Source of the DNA: Eimeria necatrix
Taxonomy: Eukaryota > Apicomplexa > Conoidasida > Eucoccidiorida > Eimeriidae
Direction of reading: 5' to 3'
Length of the DNA stretch: 64,000 bases
Assembly (NCBI RefSeq): GCF_000499385.1
Contig: NW_013654657.1
Span: 12,501-76,500, forward strand
Made by a program: the position numbers and the translations under genes
In this document: piece by piece, positions 33,766 to 45,709 of the stretch
Layout of the letters: every line of letters begins with the position of its first letter
Numbering within the stretch: position 1 is the first letter of the stretch
The notes under the pieces: generated by a model
Database searches by the model: none
Seen by the model: the letters and a program-made list of their open reading frames with translations, nothing else
Told to the model about the DNA's origin: nothing

Positions 33766-36700
33766 CTATTGTTCCCTGCAGTAGCGCAGTTTTATTTATT
33801 CCCATTCAAGTCCTAAGAGGATAGGGTTCGTGTGCGACACCTTGAAAGCACAACAATGCACCAAACAACCCTGTTCCACACTTCCAGACTTGTTCTGCGA
33901 ATACATTGCAGCCTTATGGCATACTTTCTGATCTCTTTATGACTTACTTGAGTTGATGCAACTTTAAATTTGCGTGAGCGCAAGCAAGACGTGTCGTATT
34001 TGCAAGCAACGCGACAAAACTACACACTAAGGGGAGTGCTCCCGGGATAACTGCAGTGCTGGCAATGCATCCGTTATTTCCCCGAGTGTGAGTGCCACAT
34101 TTGCAAATTTCCCAAACAGTTTCTGTGTCTCTGCAACCCAGTAATTGGCTTTGAACAAAGTTCATGTTGTGTCCACGAAATAACAAGCTCCAACAGAGAA
34201 CACGCCAAGAGCACCGCAAGAGCCGCCTCTTCGGACTTTTGGAGCGCCGGTCCAGGCGATTTTGAAGGAATTTGTAGGTCAACAGGGTGGCTAAATTAAA
34301 GCTCCTAAGCGGCGTTAGCTACCCTGTTCTACTGTGAGCTGTTAGCGGTCTTCTGTCTACCGTGGCGGTATGGCGTAGACGATGTCCTCTTCACCTCATA
34401 CACTTAGACACGAGTTTGACGCTGCCTGCAGTACTATAGTTCACTGTAAAAGCTGCCAAGCTAGGCCACAGTACCCTTATTAGCTAGATGCCCTGAAAGC
34501 CCTTGGATATCAGCCTGTACCCTCAACGGGCACTGGGCAACTCTGGTGCCCCGCGGGGGCAACTTCGTCCTGAAATGAAGAAATGACTATAAATATATAT
34601 TTTTGCGTTCTAGGCTGCTCATGCACTCCTTATTAAGTTTAATTATTCCCTGCTCGGCATCTACAACCCTGCTGCCTCTCCCCATTGGCCCACGCGAGCG
34701 CAGCACACGCCTGGCCCCTTACAGTTCTATCTATCCAAACCCTGTTCAGAATCCGCAAACAGCAGACAAAGAAGTGGAGGCCTTTAGGATAAAAGTTGCT
34801 GCTTTTGCCCCATCTTGATGCCAAACTCCAGAGTTAGGTACGTGGCGCAACGCGAGCCTGGAGGTAAAGGGCTTCGGCAAAAGTAAATGACCCTAGCGTT
34901 GCAAGGATTTTAAAGTGCAATTTCAACTATTTTAAGTAGCGGTTGGCCAACTGCCACCGTGCCGCGAATGCAATCTTCCGATCTTGGCAAGGGACTACTC
35001 AATCATTGTCCAGGGATCAGAGGACTATTCAGAATGTTGCAAACTTGTAGTTAAGGATCAAATCTAGCTTTGAATGAGTCCCATAATATCTTTATTCGCT
35101 TTTATGGCTGCATGGCATCTTGGCATTAGGAGCTGGACATGTGTAACTGTCTGGCGACGCGATTGCTTTCTTAAGAAATAATTGATCGAGGGGAAACGCA
35201 TTGTTGGGCTGGCAGAACCCTGAAGCACCAGTAAATTTGTTCATGAGTGCAAAGTCCTAAAGGGCCCAAAAACACTAGCACCTAGCGGCAGCGGCGGTGG
35301 CCGTGATAATGATGTGCAAGCTTGTTCAAACAGCACTAAGGCAGTCAGCTAGGAGGAGATTGTAAACTCGCGAGCCCCTCAGGAATGCAAAAGAATCCAG
35401 AAAACTATAAAAGGCTCTTTTTCGTGGCTTTCACTACCTTCTGGCGGCACTGGAAAGTCCAGATGTCAAACTGTGAAAAAGCCTTGGGTCAGCCATACAG
35501 TGCCCTGCTTAACCGGGGCCATTTGAAGCCTTCGCATCTCCCCAAATGGTTTTTAGTGCGAGACATGATGAGATAATCATCCACCAAGCAGGACATAAGC
35601 ACTGTCATAGCCGTGTAGCTCCTTTCTCTTAGCATGAGCATTGCCCAGAGAGTGAATTATTCCACAGCTGGTGTTTCCAACTTCATGATTGGACCGCATG
35701 TATGCCTGAAGGTTCCAAAGAGCCTTTCGGTCCCTTCAACAATATGATTTAGCGTAGGCTTTTGTTTCTTCCTGTGCCACCTCTGTTTAGCTGAGTTGCC
35801 AGCATACTCCTGAGGCATGACTCATGCCCCAAATGCCCCGTGGATTTTATTGTTTCTACCAGTGGCTGATGACAGTACTGCCTACGGCCTATATATGGCA
35901 GCTTGAAAAGAAAACTGCAGTAAGGCGACGGAGCATTTAGTGGCTGCGTTAGTAGTGGGGGCTTGGAGTGCCATTGGTCCAGAGTGTGCCACAAACACTG
36001 ACTCTGGAGAAAAGAATTGGATAAGTCCTAGAAACGCTTCTCAACTGCGATATTATTAATTTTCAGTGCACTAACACTAAAAGGAAGACTGTGAACAACA
36101 GTGTAAAACGGCTGGCGCCACCCAGCTGCTTGCGGGAACAGGTTAGCTTCGGGCAGTCGCCTTTGCAGAATCTACGAGGCATGTATTGCACCAAGTTTTC
36201 CCCCAGCGTTGACTACTATCATTACTTTATTTAGATTTATATCCAGTTTCCACCCCGCTACAGCCCAAAAGGCTGCAAAGAAAGCGAAAAGGTCTGGAAG
36301 CCAGTGAGTAGACCATGTTAACAGGGGCCCCAATGAAGGGCCCCAGAGAGCGACATCGGGTTCGGTTGTAATAGCTCTATCTCAGTTCCCTCAGACTGCA
36401 TTGCTGAAATACCTTTTAGCTAAACGAAAGAAACTGAAAGCATTGCTGTTGGATGTTCTTGATCTGCGTATGGCAGTAGGCTTGGGAAGCTGTTGTGCTT
36501 GTCGGCCGTCGCCCTGTGGAATTGGCTCTGCTCCTTGACCCTGCGTCTTTATGTGTCTCCAAATTATGATTATCAGGCCTGTAACTTGAGCGACTTTACT
36601 TACTACCTCCACGAACGTACCATAAGCACACTGGCAAATGCAGCGCTGCTTCGTTCCAGCGGTCTGCCTCAGTTTATGCGCACGTAAGCCTGTGTGAATG

Positions 36701-37149
36701 CTTCCCTCAAAGCACTAAGTGGCCCAGTTAGAACGGCTCTCTTTATTTTTGGCTTACAGTCTGTGCGCTTTCTCCAAGCTCCCATCGTTTTCGGCAAACT
36801 GTGCAGCAAGGTGCGGGTCTGTGGATGTTACAGCAAGCGAAATCAAGAAAAAGCTGCCAGCATCTTGCCTTGCCCCGCCTCCTACTGCAATACAACACCA
36901 GCAAGGACTTTTGCGCTCGGGACCTAACATAGCTCGGGTTTCGTTTTCCACGTTTTGCACTCAAAAGGCACCGCAGGTAGGCTACAGGTGCAGAACGAGA
37001 CCGGCACAGCATGAGTCTACGGCCTCGCATTTGCTTGGTGGTATTTTTCACGCTTTTCAGGTGTATCTTCATCTGGGAAAAAGCAGTGTCTCGTGTTGTC
37101 TCGGCGACAAAGGCTCGTTTGCCCCTCAGTTTATTTCTGAAAATCTAGG
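33766..37149. other. Long stretch with no supported gene
   Basis: No triplet runs, heptamers or palindromes. Open frames are short and overlap on both strands. A minus-strand frame at 33944-34282 and plus-strand frames at 36493-36927 may be exons, but no borders could be confirmed. The 5' part of the gene ending at 39545 probably begins near 36700-37150. Confidence 0.5.
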
Positions 37150-39545
37150 AGCAGCAGCCGACTCGATTGCAGTTGAGGCTTCCGCTGAGTTCGCGTCTGC
37201 TGCGGAGAGGGCAGGAACACCGGAAGTCGTGCAGCCTCGCGCACGGAAAATCCAAAAATTAATTTGGGACTTCCAAAAGCTCTTCACCTCCTACGGTACG
37301 TCCGCTTGCGTGTCGCGATGAAAGCCGCTTAGTAACGATTGCTATTTGCGTTAGCATTGTTAACATGGGTCTGCAGATGCACTTCTTTTCGCCGCATGCA
37401 AAAGACAAAAGGACAAGCTCAGGCAGGGGTGCCAGCTTTACTTTCTCAGCCTCTTGCCTCAAGGTGCGCGGGCAAGCGTGAGGGTTCGAGGGTTAGAAGT
37501 GAGGGTCTAGAGCTACGGGGCCAAGGGTTGGGAGCTGCTTATGGTTCTGATCTTTAGAGAATACGCAGACCAAGCTAGAGCTTCTAGCAAGGAGCGAAGA
37601 GCATCACTCTACTTTGAGTAAATAGGCTCTGACAGAAGCACCAAAACGACCAGCGTCAGCTACCATAGCGATAGTATTAATGGAGCTGCGCAAGGGAAAT
37701 GCTGCGTTAAAACGACAGAGTGATTCGTTTTTGCCTCTTTTTACTGCTTCAGTTATTCTCGCCGCATTCGTAGGAGACAACCCAGCTGTTGTCTTCAACA
37801 TTGAAGCCGCCACAAGAGAACAGGGATCGGCGGCAAACGTATCGGAAAAAAACGATGGGGAAGCGACTGGCCCTTCTGCGCGCGTGGTTGCGTGGCCTTT
37901 TGGGGCACCTGAGGTGTTTAGAAAAAACATTGAACTTCAGAAACTCGGCAGCGACAAAAATGTAAGTGCGCAGCTCTAGTGCCAGCAAGCCCTCCATCGT
38001 AGCCAGAAAGCGCCTCTTGGGATCTAGTGCAGCTATTCCCAAGCATGCTTCAGGCTCCCGTGCTTTTTATTTGTTACCCTTGATGCATTGCGTGCAGAAA
38101 CATCCTATTCCCCTAACTAAGGCCTTCGGCTCGTTCTACCTGAAGGCAAGCCCAGCAGTTGACGCGGGAGTCAGAGTCTTCTAATCCATGCGTTTTCTTC
38201 CTTAAGCACTCTTACTCTCTGTGTTTGCAGTATTGCTCCGCTGTTCAGGATGAAAAGCTACACAATTCGTTGTCTCCAGAGCCGTCAAAGGCTCCCTTCA
38301 CTCCTATGGCATCCTGCCTTCCGGTAAAGCTGTAGTTTGTGCGACTTCGAGAGCGCAACACTTGCTTTGTACTGCTGCCGGCAACTCTTTTTGTTTTTAA
38401 CTAGTTACGTAGTTGCTACTTAGGCGGAGGCGCAGCCGAAAAAAATGAATTCCGTCGAGCTCCCAAGTATGGGTGTAAAGTCGAGAAAATGGACTGCGTA
38501 CTTTGTGATTGACGTGCAAGCAGGATTTCGCAGTTCAGCCCCTGCATAAAGACATTGTTGCAGTGGTCTGGGGTAAGCGGCCAGTGGTAAATGTTGCAGC
38601 TGTTTCCCGCTGATTTCCTCTTTAGATTCGCTCCAGTGCAGATTCACGAGCTGACGCTGCAGTTTCTGCTGCTGTGCCGGCTACCAGGGACCCCTTCATT
38701 TTGGGATGCGCTTTCTATTGATACAGTTGGCTCTCTGCTTTTCGCATTTCTCCAGAGCAGGGACAAACAGGTTGGCTGAACAGCAGTTTGACTCGTTGCA
38801 AAGAATTCGTTTACTCCTTTGATCTGCTCTTTAGATCAACAGATCACAAGTGCAAGTGGGAAATGATGAAAAAGAGGCACCCAAGCCTTTTCATCTCACT
38901 GGGCTCTCTTGGCAGCCAAAGATTCACATGCAGTGCAAGCTTTGCACTGACTGCTCTTGGTCTCAGCAGATGTATGCTTGCTTGCGCAGGACACAAATGA
39001 ATCCTTGTCGCTCCATGTGAGCCTCCCCTTCACCCGTGATAATGCCGCCCATCTAGTTTCTCTAGTTCTTCGGACTGCATTTCGGGCCCTCCAATGTCGG
39101 TTTTATTGCAGGAGGAAGCCTCGGAGTTTCTGCTACGGAAAGCCATAGTACAGGCTGTCACCAAAAACGAGTAAGCACGCTAGGCAGCATGCGCATTGTT
39201 TTCAATGCCGCGATTGTGAAATTCTACGTTTGGAGACAGGAGTTTTCGGCAAGCAAATAGAGCGAGGCAAAATCCTTCGGCAGCGGTCGCCCGAATTCGT
39301 CTGTGTCTAGCAGTTTTAAGGCATAGCGGAGCGAAGTCCAAATTCTGTGGAATTATTTTTCCGGCCAGTAGCTGCTTTTTCTCAAATCTTGTTTCAGGGA
39401 AGCTGTCGGAGAGCTTCTATACCATCCTGCTGCTCTTCGCGCCGCTGGTTCGTTTGCTCACCTCAGCGCCCGTCTGCCCATTCCCTGGCCGGCATTACAC
39501 ACCGACGCTGAGCTTCCTATTTTTCTGAAGAATAAACAAAGATAG
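37150..39545 (+). CDS. Unidentified multi-exon gene (twelve exons resolved)
   Basis: Phase-consistent exons: (5' end open) to 37295, 37377-37463, 37660-37961, 38098-38145, 38231-38323, 38424-38474, 38534-38572, 38642-38770, 38835-38849, 38990-39016, 39112-39170 and 39398-39545. Readable segments are KIQKLIWDFQKLFTSYDALL, FAACKRQKDKLRQGCQLYFL, VILAAFVGDNPAVVFNIEAA, IHELTLQFLLLCRLPGTPSF, EEASEFLLRKAIVQAVTKNE and ELLYHPAALRAAGSFAHL, ending KNKQR. The fourth exon seems to use a GC donor (AAG|GCAAGC). Hydrophobic stretches in exons 3 and 8 could be membrane-associated. A candidate signal-like start (MSLRPRICLVVFFTLF, from 37014) could not be joined in phase. The family is not recognised; very short exons are normal for this genome. 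Confidence 0.6.
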
Positions 39546-41449
39546 TTTGAGTACAGTTTTCTACTGCGTGCGGCAATACCACACTCAAAAGTAATGGTTA
39601 AGAGCATTACTTGAAGAGAGAACCTAAGATCCGCTCGTGGGTCAAACGCTGTGCATTAACGGCCAATACTTCAACTTTCAGGCCTTCCTCACTGGAAAGA
39701 CAGTCGTCTAGAGATAAAAAGACGAGCTGCCCTAGGCAACAGGAAAGCTGAACTGGAGCTAATGAAGTGGTAAGGGCGCTTTTGTGAGTCTGCAACTTCC
39801 TCCACTGGCTAAAGAACTGCCCACGCTCTCTCTAGCACCTAAGATTTACTGTGAGTGTACGCTCAGTGTTGTGGCCGCTCAAGAAGGCCATTTAAACAAA
39901 AACGCTCTCGCATTTGCTTTATCTCGTCAGCCGTTTTTTGAATCGGGTGAGCAGCTGGGAATGAGCCGTATCAGGCTTTGGACATGCCTCCACTGTAGTA
40001 GAGGACTCCTGTCGGCAATACGTGGGAGAGGACTCCTGTTAGCAATCACTGCTGTACTTTCGAAATGCAAGTGAACACAAGAAAAGTAATGCAATGAGTG
40101 TGAATGCTTAATTGTCTGTGTCTCAGACATGGCTGTTTTGGTCCTGCTCCTTTCGCCATCGCAGTAAATCGAGACGAAATAGTCGTGAAGTTGACTGGAC
40201 ATCGAGGCGAAGCAACTCGAACACGAACAGCATTCCAAAGTCATCCAAGCCGAACAGCACCTGGCTGAAAGCGACAAAAGCGATGAAACCAAAGTAGCTA
40301 CGGAAGCACGCGCTACGCAGACGCATCGCTTTCGTGGGCAGGCGAAGGGAAGCAGAACCAGAACCCCAAAATGGTGGTAGCACCTGCCCACCCTGAATTC
40401 CTACAGGGTTCCACCGAATTCCTGTTTGACTTTCCTGTCGATATGTATACCCTCAACTGTCGATGCAGCTTGGATCTAATGAGTCTCTCCGCAAAAAGGC
40501 GGCTGAATAGTGACTCTCAAATGATGCAAATGGTACTTCAAACTGGGCCAGAAAAGCAGCGCCGCACCCGTAGTTACTTGACAATACCCGGCTTCTCCTC
40601 GGCTGGGGAGGTAAGACGTAGATCAGCGCTGCAGCTTTTTAATGCGGAAAGTGGGCGCCCTATCGCTAGGTTGCGCAGGTGCATTGGGTCGGGACAAGCC
40701 AAACGGCACACCATAGAAAATAACAGAATCGGGAAGCTCTAACTCCCACAAAAAACGTTGCCTCGGGCACGCCTGTAGGAAGGGAACCAGCAGCAGACCC
40801 GTCTTCGCACTGAGTGCCTGTAGAGCTTTCAGGCGAGAAAATCCAGGTTGCCTGAAGTCAACCTTTTGCGCCGAAAAACTCTCAGAAATTCATGCGAAGA
40901 GGATTTCGGAGGTGATCATATATGAACAGGCTGGAAATATGGAAAAGGAAAATCATGGGGAAACGGCGACTAGTAAACCGATATACGGATACCGTGGCCG
41001 CGTTCGAATCTTCTTGCGTCCGGTGTTAGACAGCTCATGCGATTTATCCTTTTGGGTGTGAAGTTGACGGTTGCTCGACAATCTTCCCGATGAGTCGCGC
41101 GTAAATCAACACACTGCAGTTGATGCAGACTGCTACAGTTGGACGGCGAAGAAGATCGACCGCTGAGCTCATTGTAAAACTGTGAAGGACGCAACTGAAG
41201 GCAGTCAAACATGCCCGTATTTTGAACGTTGTAGGTTTGCGGAAGCGGTCACGCAGCTGGCGCAGCACAAAGATAAATACTGCAGGAAGTGTACATTTCA
41301 TTCGCCACGTAGCACTATCCCTCCACAATGCATCGCTCCATTTGTAGGAACAAAAAGCAGCAAAAAGCCTGGGAAAAACGAATTACGGGAAGTGAACCGC
41401 ATGGATAAGAAAGTCAGTGCCACGTCTTCTCATAGCATTCAGCGCCCGT
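39546..41449. other. Intergenic stretch, one weak ORF
   Basis: A plus-strand ATG frame at 40371-40742 (123 residues, containing SYLTIPGFSSAGEVRRRS) is the best candidate, but it lacks a family match or splice support. Otherwise nothing is seen. The left neighbour points right and the right neighbour points left, so this is a convergent region. Confidence 0.4.
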
Positions 41450-43453
41450 CTATATCTTCAAATTATCAGCAATGAGAGCGTCCATTGAACTCAGGAGCTG
41501 CCGCATGGCTGACACGTGATCTTCTACTCTCGCCAAAGTATTCGCACATTTCGCATTTTCGCACTCATCATCAAACTGTCGCTTCAGGCGCTGCATTTCT
41601 ACCTGCGCAGCGGTGTCCGTACCGAAGCAGTAAGCGGATTTTGATGCCGCCTCGTCTTCTTGGAACTTTATGTCTTTCTCCAGCATGCGCAAGAATGTCA
41701 ACTGTAAGCCCAGCAGCCGCGCCGCGGCTGCTGACTTCGTGAGAGTTACTAAGTGATCCTTCATCTGTACTAGGAGAGTTACTGCATGCGTTGGGTCACT
41801 TATACGCTGTAGACTCCCCAAGATTTCTGCAGAGCGGTCTACAGTGCGTGAGGCCTGGGACTCGAGCTCCTGTTTTTCCAATAACATGGTGGTTGTTATC
41901 GATCTACTGAGCACATGAGCAGAATCTTTGGGGGAATTGCGTTTCTCCTTCAAGAACTTTTCAACCTTTTTTACGACATCACTTACAAGGCCTTTTATCG
42001 CCCTGCTCTCTGCAACGACTTCATCGTGGATTCGTTTCCCCTCATCACAAAGCTGGTCCCTGCTGTTGCCGCTCATCAGAAGCATAGGCGTTCTCAGTCC
42101 TTTGAGAGCTTCCCACATTCTTTGAAGTGTGGTATCTGCCTGTTCCATCGCTTTCTCTGCTTGTGTAGCCGCCTGAGATGCTGCCTTCATCGAGCGGCTC
42201 CTCTGGAGTTCCTCCAAGTGTGCAAGGAACTCCTCGCGCAGCATTTCTGCCTCTGCCCGCATCCTTTCTATAGAAGCAAATGTACTTTCAAGTTCATCCG
42301 ACGGATCCGCTTGTTTCGTACTCTCCTCTATCCACGTGGCGGAAATAGTAAGGAGCCCCAAGCTCCCGTCAAACGATTTCAAGGACTGCCGGTGGTCCCG
42401 TATCATCAGTACCTTCGTTCCATCTACAGTGGCGTCTCTAAGCATTGTGGCAAGTGACCGAATATGTGACTGCGAGTTGTAGTTCGCCTTGAGGTACTCA
42501 AGGACGCCCGCAGCGATGCCGAGCCGATACCTATCAAGTTCATCTTCAAAAGGCGCGCCGCTCAGGAAGTCATCGCTGACTTTACTGAAGCGCCTAGAAA
42601 GCTGTTCACTTTTTGTATGAAAAGACCGCAAAGACTGAACTAAACGACACACAGGCTCGTCATTTTCGAGTTCGTCTTCCAGCTGCCTAAGCAGCAGGTC
42701 CCTGTCATGCTCCCCAAGACCCATCACTGGGAAACGCGGCAGCCGCCGATACTCCTTAACCAGAGAATTAACTACGTTAATGCCGTCAGCGTCCAGCTGG
42801 CGAAGAGACACCAAGGCGCGTGAGAGAGCCTCCTCTTTCTTGCGGTCGTCTGTGCCCGACTCCACAAGCTGCATGTTGCAGCGAACCTCGCCCACCAGCA
42901 TTCGGGCATACTGTGTTCCGATCGCACTTGCGAGGCTCTCTGCGGAAGGGATAATCTCCTCTAGCCGGGCCTGCCTGCCTTTTATCTCTTCACTACGAGA
43001 AATCGCACTCTTGCGACTTTCCCGTGCTCGCTTTTTGTGCTCCGAGAACCTGTCGAACAACTTCGGGCTTTTGGCGAGCGCCAGCGCCCCGAAACTCAGC
43101 AGCAGCAGCAGAGAAATACCCACTGATCGTGCCTTCAACTGTTTCAAAAACATTCTTGGCTTCTGGTGGGAGGCTGAAGCCCGCTCTTCCATGGAGACAT
43201 CGTCTTGCCCCGACTTGGGGGGCTCCTGCCCTGCGGCATTTTCGAAAAGTATGCCTAGATCTTTTCCTCGATCACTATATGCAGGGGTTGCAGTGTCATA
43301 AGGTCCATTCCAACGGGGTGTGGTGCTCTGTTCTTGTGTTGCCCACTGGTTGTACGCAAAAGGGGAGGCAGACGCTGCAAATGTCTGCAGAAGATGTGTT
43401 GACGGCGACAAGAGGACGACTAAAAGTCTGCACAGCCCTGCATTCACCACCAT
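41450..43453 (-). CDS. Paralogue C of the predicted secreted/membrane helical family (no homopolymer runs)
   Basis: A single frame of 667 residues from the ATG at 43453. Signal-like N-terminus (about 5-27), a variable acidic region, a membrane-spanning segment (about 111-127, VGISLLLLLSFGALALA), basic residues, then a long charged helical body. Family blocks: LEEIIPSAESLASAIGT (about 164-180), EDELENDEPVCRLVQSLRSF, and the C-terminal CFGTDTAAQVEMQRLKRQFD with ARVEDHVSAMRQLLSSMD. Unlike paralogues A and B it has no poly-Ala, Gln or Ser tracts, which makes it the cleanest reference for the family. It lies about 8 kb from B with the same orientation. Function unknown; a type I-like membrane protein with a coiled-coil ectodomain or endodomain is an inference. 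Confidence 0.8.
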   Translation of the reverse strand: MVVNAGLCRLLVVLLSPSTHLLQTFAASASPFAYNQWATQEQSTTPRWNGPYDTATPAYSDRGKDLGILFENAAGQEPPKSGQDDVSMEERASASHQKPRMFLKQLKARSVGISLLLLLSFGALALAKSPKLFDRFSEHKKRARESRKSAISRSEEIKGRQARLEEIIPSAESLASAIGTQYARMLVGEVRCNMQLVESGTDDRKKEEALSRALVSLRQLDADGINVVNSLVKEYRRLPRFPVMGLGEHDRDLLLRQLEDELENDEPVCRLVQSLRSFHTKSEQLSRRFSKVSDDFLSGAPFEDELDRYRLGIAAGVLEYLKANYNSQSHIRSLATMLRDATVDGTKVLMIRDHRQSLKSFDGSLGLLTISATWIEESTKQADPSDELESTFASIERMRAEAEMLREEFLAHLEELQRSRSMKAASQAATQAEKAMEQADTTLQRMWEALKGLRTPMLLMSGNSRDQLCDEGKRIHDEVVAESRAIKGLVSDVVKKVEKFLKEKRNSPKDSAHVLSRSITTTMLLEKQELESQASRTVDRSAEILGSLQRISDPTHAVTLLVQMKDHLVTLTKSAAAARLLGLQLTFLRMLEKDIKFQEDEAASKSAYCFGTDTAAQVEMQRLKRQFDDECENAKCANTLARVEDHVSAMRQLLSSMDALIADNLKI

Positions 43454-44466
43454 CTTTATCTGCGAGGCATTAGAAGCATACCAGCAAGAAACACAAAAAT
43501 TGTGACCAAAACAAGCAGGAAGTGGGGCTCACCAGAAGGCAGCCGTGCGCTGCTCTTCTTAGCCTCAAATCAGACAAAAAGAGCAAAAGTTTCAGTTCAC
43601 ATCTGCTCGCTGGCAAGTCCTATCATCACTTCTAAACTGCAAAGTACCTCGTTGGAATGAGCATGCAAGCCGGAGCTTCTCGATCCTCGGGCAGGACACT
43701 AATCTGACCGTTCAGGCGCTCAGCCCGTGCGTTGTGCTGAGCATGTAAACACACCGGCAAAAATTAATGCCACAAATAGCAAAAATAAATAGCACTGAGT
43801 AATCAAATTTTTCCCTTCATGTTGCACGTGTCAAATTGCGGCGTTTATTGTTATGCCCCCACACTATCTTTCAGACGTCTTGCAGCTCCCTGCCGCGATC
43901 CCCCAGTCAGTGGCAGGCTTCTCATGCGACTTGAATGCAATGTAAAGGGCCATCATCTCCAGATATTTGCGTGCTTTTATTATATAGGTTTTATAGGAAG
44001 TGCCTACAGAGCAAGTAGACGCATCATCTTCTGCGGGAGTGCCTGTGAAGTGTGCACGAGACTGATAGATTCCGTTGCCCGCTTGGCCATGCCCTGCAAC
44101 TGCAGCTATAACGATAGGCAGATCTTGATGAAAATCAATCAGAATTGATAAATGCGAATATAATGACGGCGTAATCTGCAACGGACGCTCTTCCCTGTGC
44201 GGATGTTGGAGCTGTTGGCCGCACTATTAGCACCACTTACGGACGCTTCTTATTTCAACAATAGTGCGGCGTAGAGCTGAACTTAGTTATGCGAGAACAG
44301 TTACTATAAGCCAACGAGCATGACAAAGCCCCAGGTCAGAAACTGAACAGCGACCTTGTGTACGCTTCTCTGAAAAGCTTAGGTGTACAGAAGATGCTTA
44401 TTGCGGGCTGTTTCACATCCATAGCTATAGTTGTGGACAGGCGCGACCCCAGGAACTAGAAACATT
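43454..44466. other. Upstream region of paralogue C, no supported gene
   Basis: Open frames at 43819-44148 (plus) and 43864-44181 (minus) overlap in opposite senses and have no support. The promoter of paralogue C should lie near 43454-43750. Confidence 0.5.
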
Positions 44467-44660
44467 GCAACATAGCGGACAGGTAATGGCTTTCAACAAA
44501 TGTCGTGTGGAGGATACACTTGACAGATCCAAGAAGTGCGCTCACCTCTGGTGTGCAAAGGTGCAACATAGCAGTCGGACAGGTAATGGCTTTCAACAAG
44601 TATCATGTTTAGGATACACTTCACAGATCCAGCAACTGCACTCACCACTGGTTTGCAAAG
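44467..44660. repeat. Tandem duplication, two ~97-bp copies
   Basis: Copy 1 is about 44467-44560 and copy 2 about 44562-44660. Shared blocks include GGACAGGTAATGGCTTTCAA, AGGATACACTT and ACAGATCCA, with small indels and substitutions. Copy 2 contains the start of a plus-strand frame (44605-45132), which makes that frame suspect. Confidence 0.85.
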
Positions 44661-45158
44661 CCAGGCTGGGCTCTTCCGTTTCCCTCAGCAGCCTGAAAGC
44701 GTCACAAGTAATGTAATTGATGCTTTAGTGGACGGCAACAACCAATATGGAAAAACTGGGAATTTGCAAAGGCACCAGAGTTGGAATCTGTTCTCAACAA
44801 CTGAGCTACCAGCATGCGAAGATTCCCTGTTTGCTCCATACTCGCTACTTTCCCCAAGTCCTACCCTTCCAGCAGAACATGCAGGGATAGACATCCTAAC
44901 AGCTGTGCTGTGTTCACCGATTTTCCCACATTTTTGCTTGAATGCGACTGCCCTGCCACTTCTTGTTCCTCCAAGCAGCCTCTGTACCTCATTAGAATGC
45001 CTAGCGCTACATTTCGTCCCCCAGTGGGTCCTAGTGATCGTGCCGTACCGTGTTCGTTTCGGTGACGTATCCCACATGTTTGCTCTTAAGCGCTGGCTCT
45101 ACCAACGCAAAACATTTTCCTCTTTACCCTAGCCCCCGCTCCGTCCTGTGACCCTCTA

Positions 45159-45285
45159 TGAATCCTGCTTGACGGAAACCATTCGATGCTAACACGCCAG
45201 TATACTTGGAGGCAGCGCCAATGCTGCCTCCAAAAAAAGTATACTGGCGTGTTAGCATCGATTGGTTTCCGTCAAGCAGGATTCA
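45159..45285. repeat. Near-perfect long hairpin (arms ~60 bp, loop ~6 bp)
   Basis: The left arm 45159-45216 and right arm 45223-45285 are reverse complements apart from a few small differences (for example a longer A run in the right arm). Landmarks are AATCCTGCTTGACGGAAACC on the left and GGTTTCCGTCAAGCAGGATT on the right. The short loop and near identity imply a recent origin. Possible explanations are a miniature inverted-repeat element, a small-RNA precursor or an assembly fold-back. Confidence 0.95.
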
Positions 45286-45422
45286 TTGGCGCCCACAGCC
45301 ATTATTTCATCTCTGTGACAGCGTAGCAATTTCAAGAAGGGGGTTCGACTCCAAAGCGTTCTATAGAGCTCTATTTGTTGCTTCCCCCTCTGCCCCAGTC
45401 TGGTCATGCTTACATCACCACT

Positions 45423-45458
45423 ATGCGATCGTGACCACATTTGCAGTCACGATCGCAT
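45423..45458. repeat. Second short hairpin, arms ATGCGATCGTGAC / GTCACGATCGCAT
   Basis: Perfect 13-bp arms (45423-45435 and 45446-45458) around a 10-bp loop, extended by partial pairing outside. It lies only about 140 bp from the larger hairpin. No coding or terminator role is evident. Confidence 0.9.
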
Positions 45459-45709
45459 GGTAGTAACGTAATGTCAGGGAGTATACAATCCTGCGGAGTG
45501 CACTAAAAGCGAACTGACCTTGTCAAGAGACTAAGTACGTAGTTGCGAAGGCGCCAGCAAATTTTCCACTACCAAACTCCCACCCTCTAATTTAACACGT
45601 GGCAAAGAGCTCTTCAGCTAGCAACAGTAGAATGCAAAAGCCTTGATTTGTGTCCCTCTCCAACAGGAACACTTGGGAAAGCGCTGCCCCGCGTGAACCA
45701 TTATCCACG

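Noticed and set aside
44605..45132. Plus-strand frame of 175 residues
   Set aside because: It starts inside a tandem duplication, has no recognised domain and no codon or splice support.
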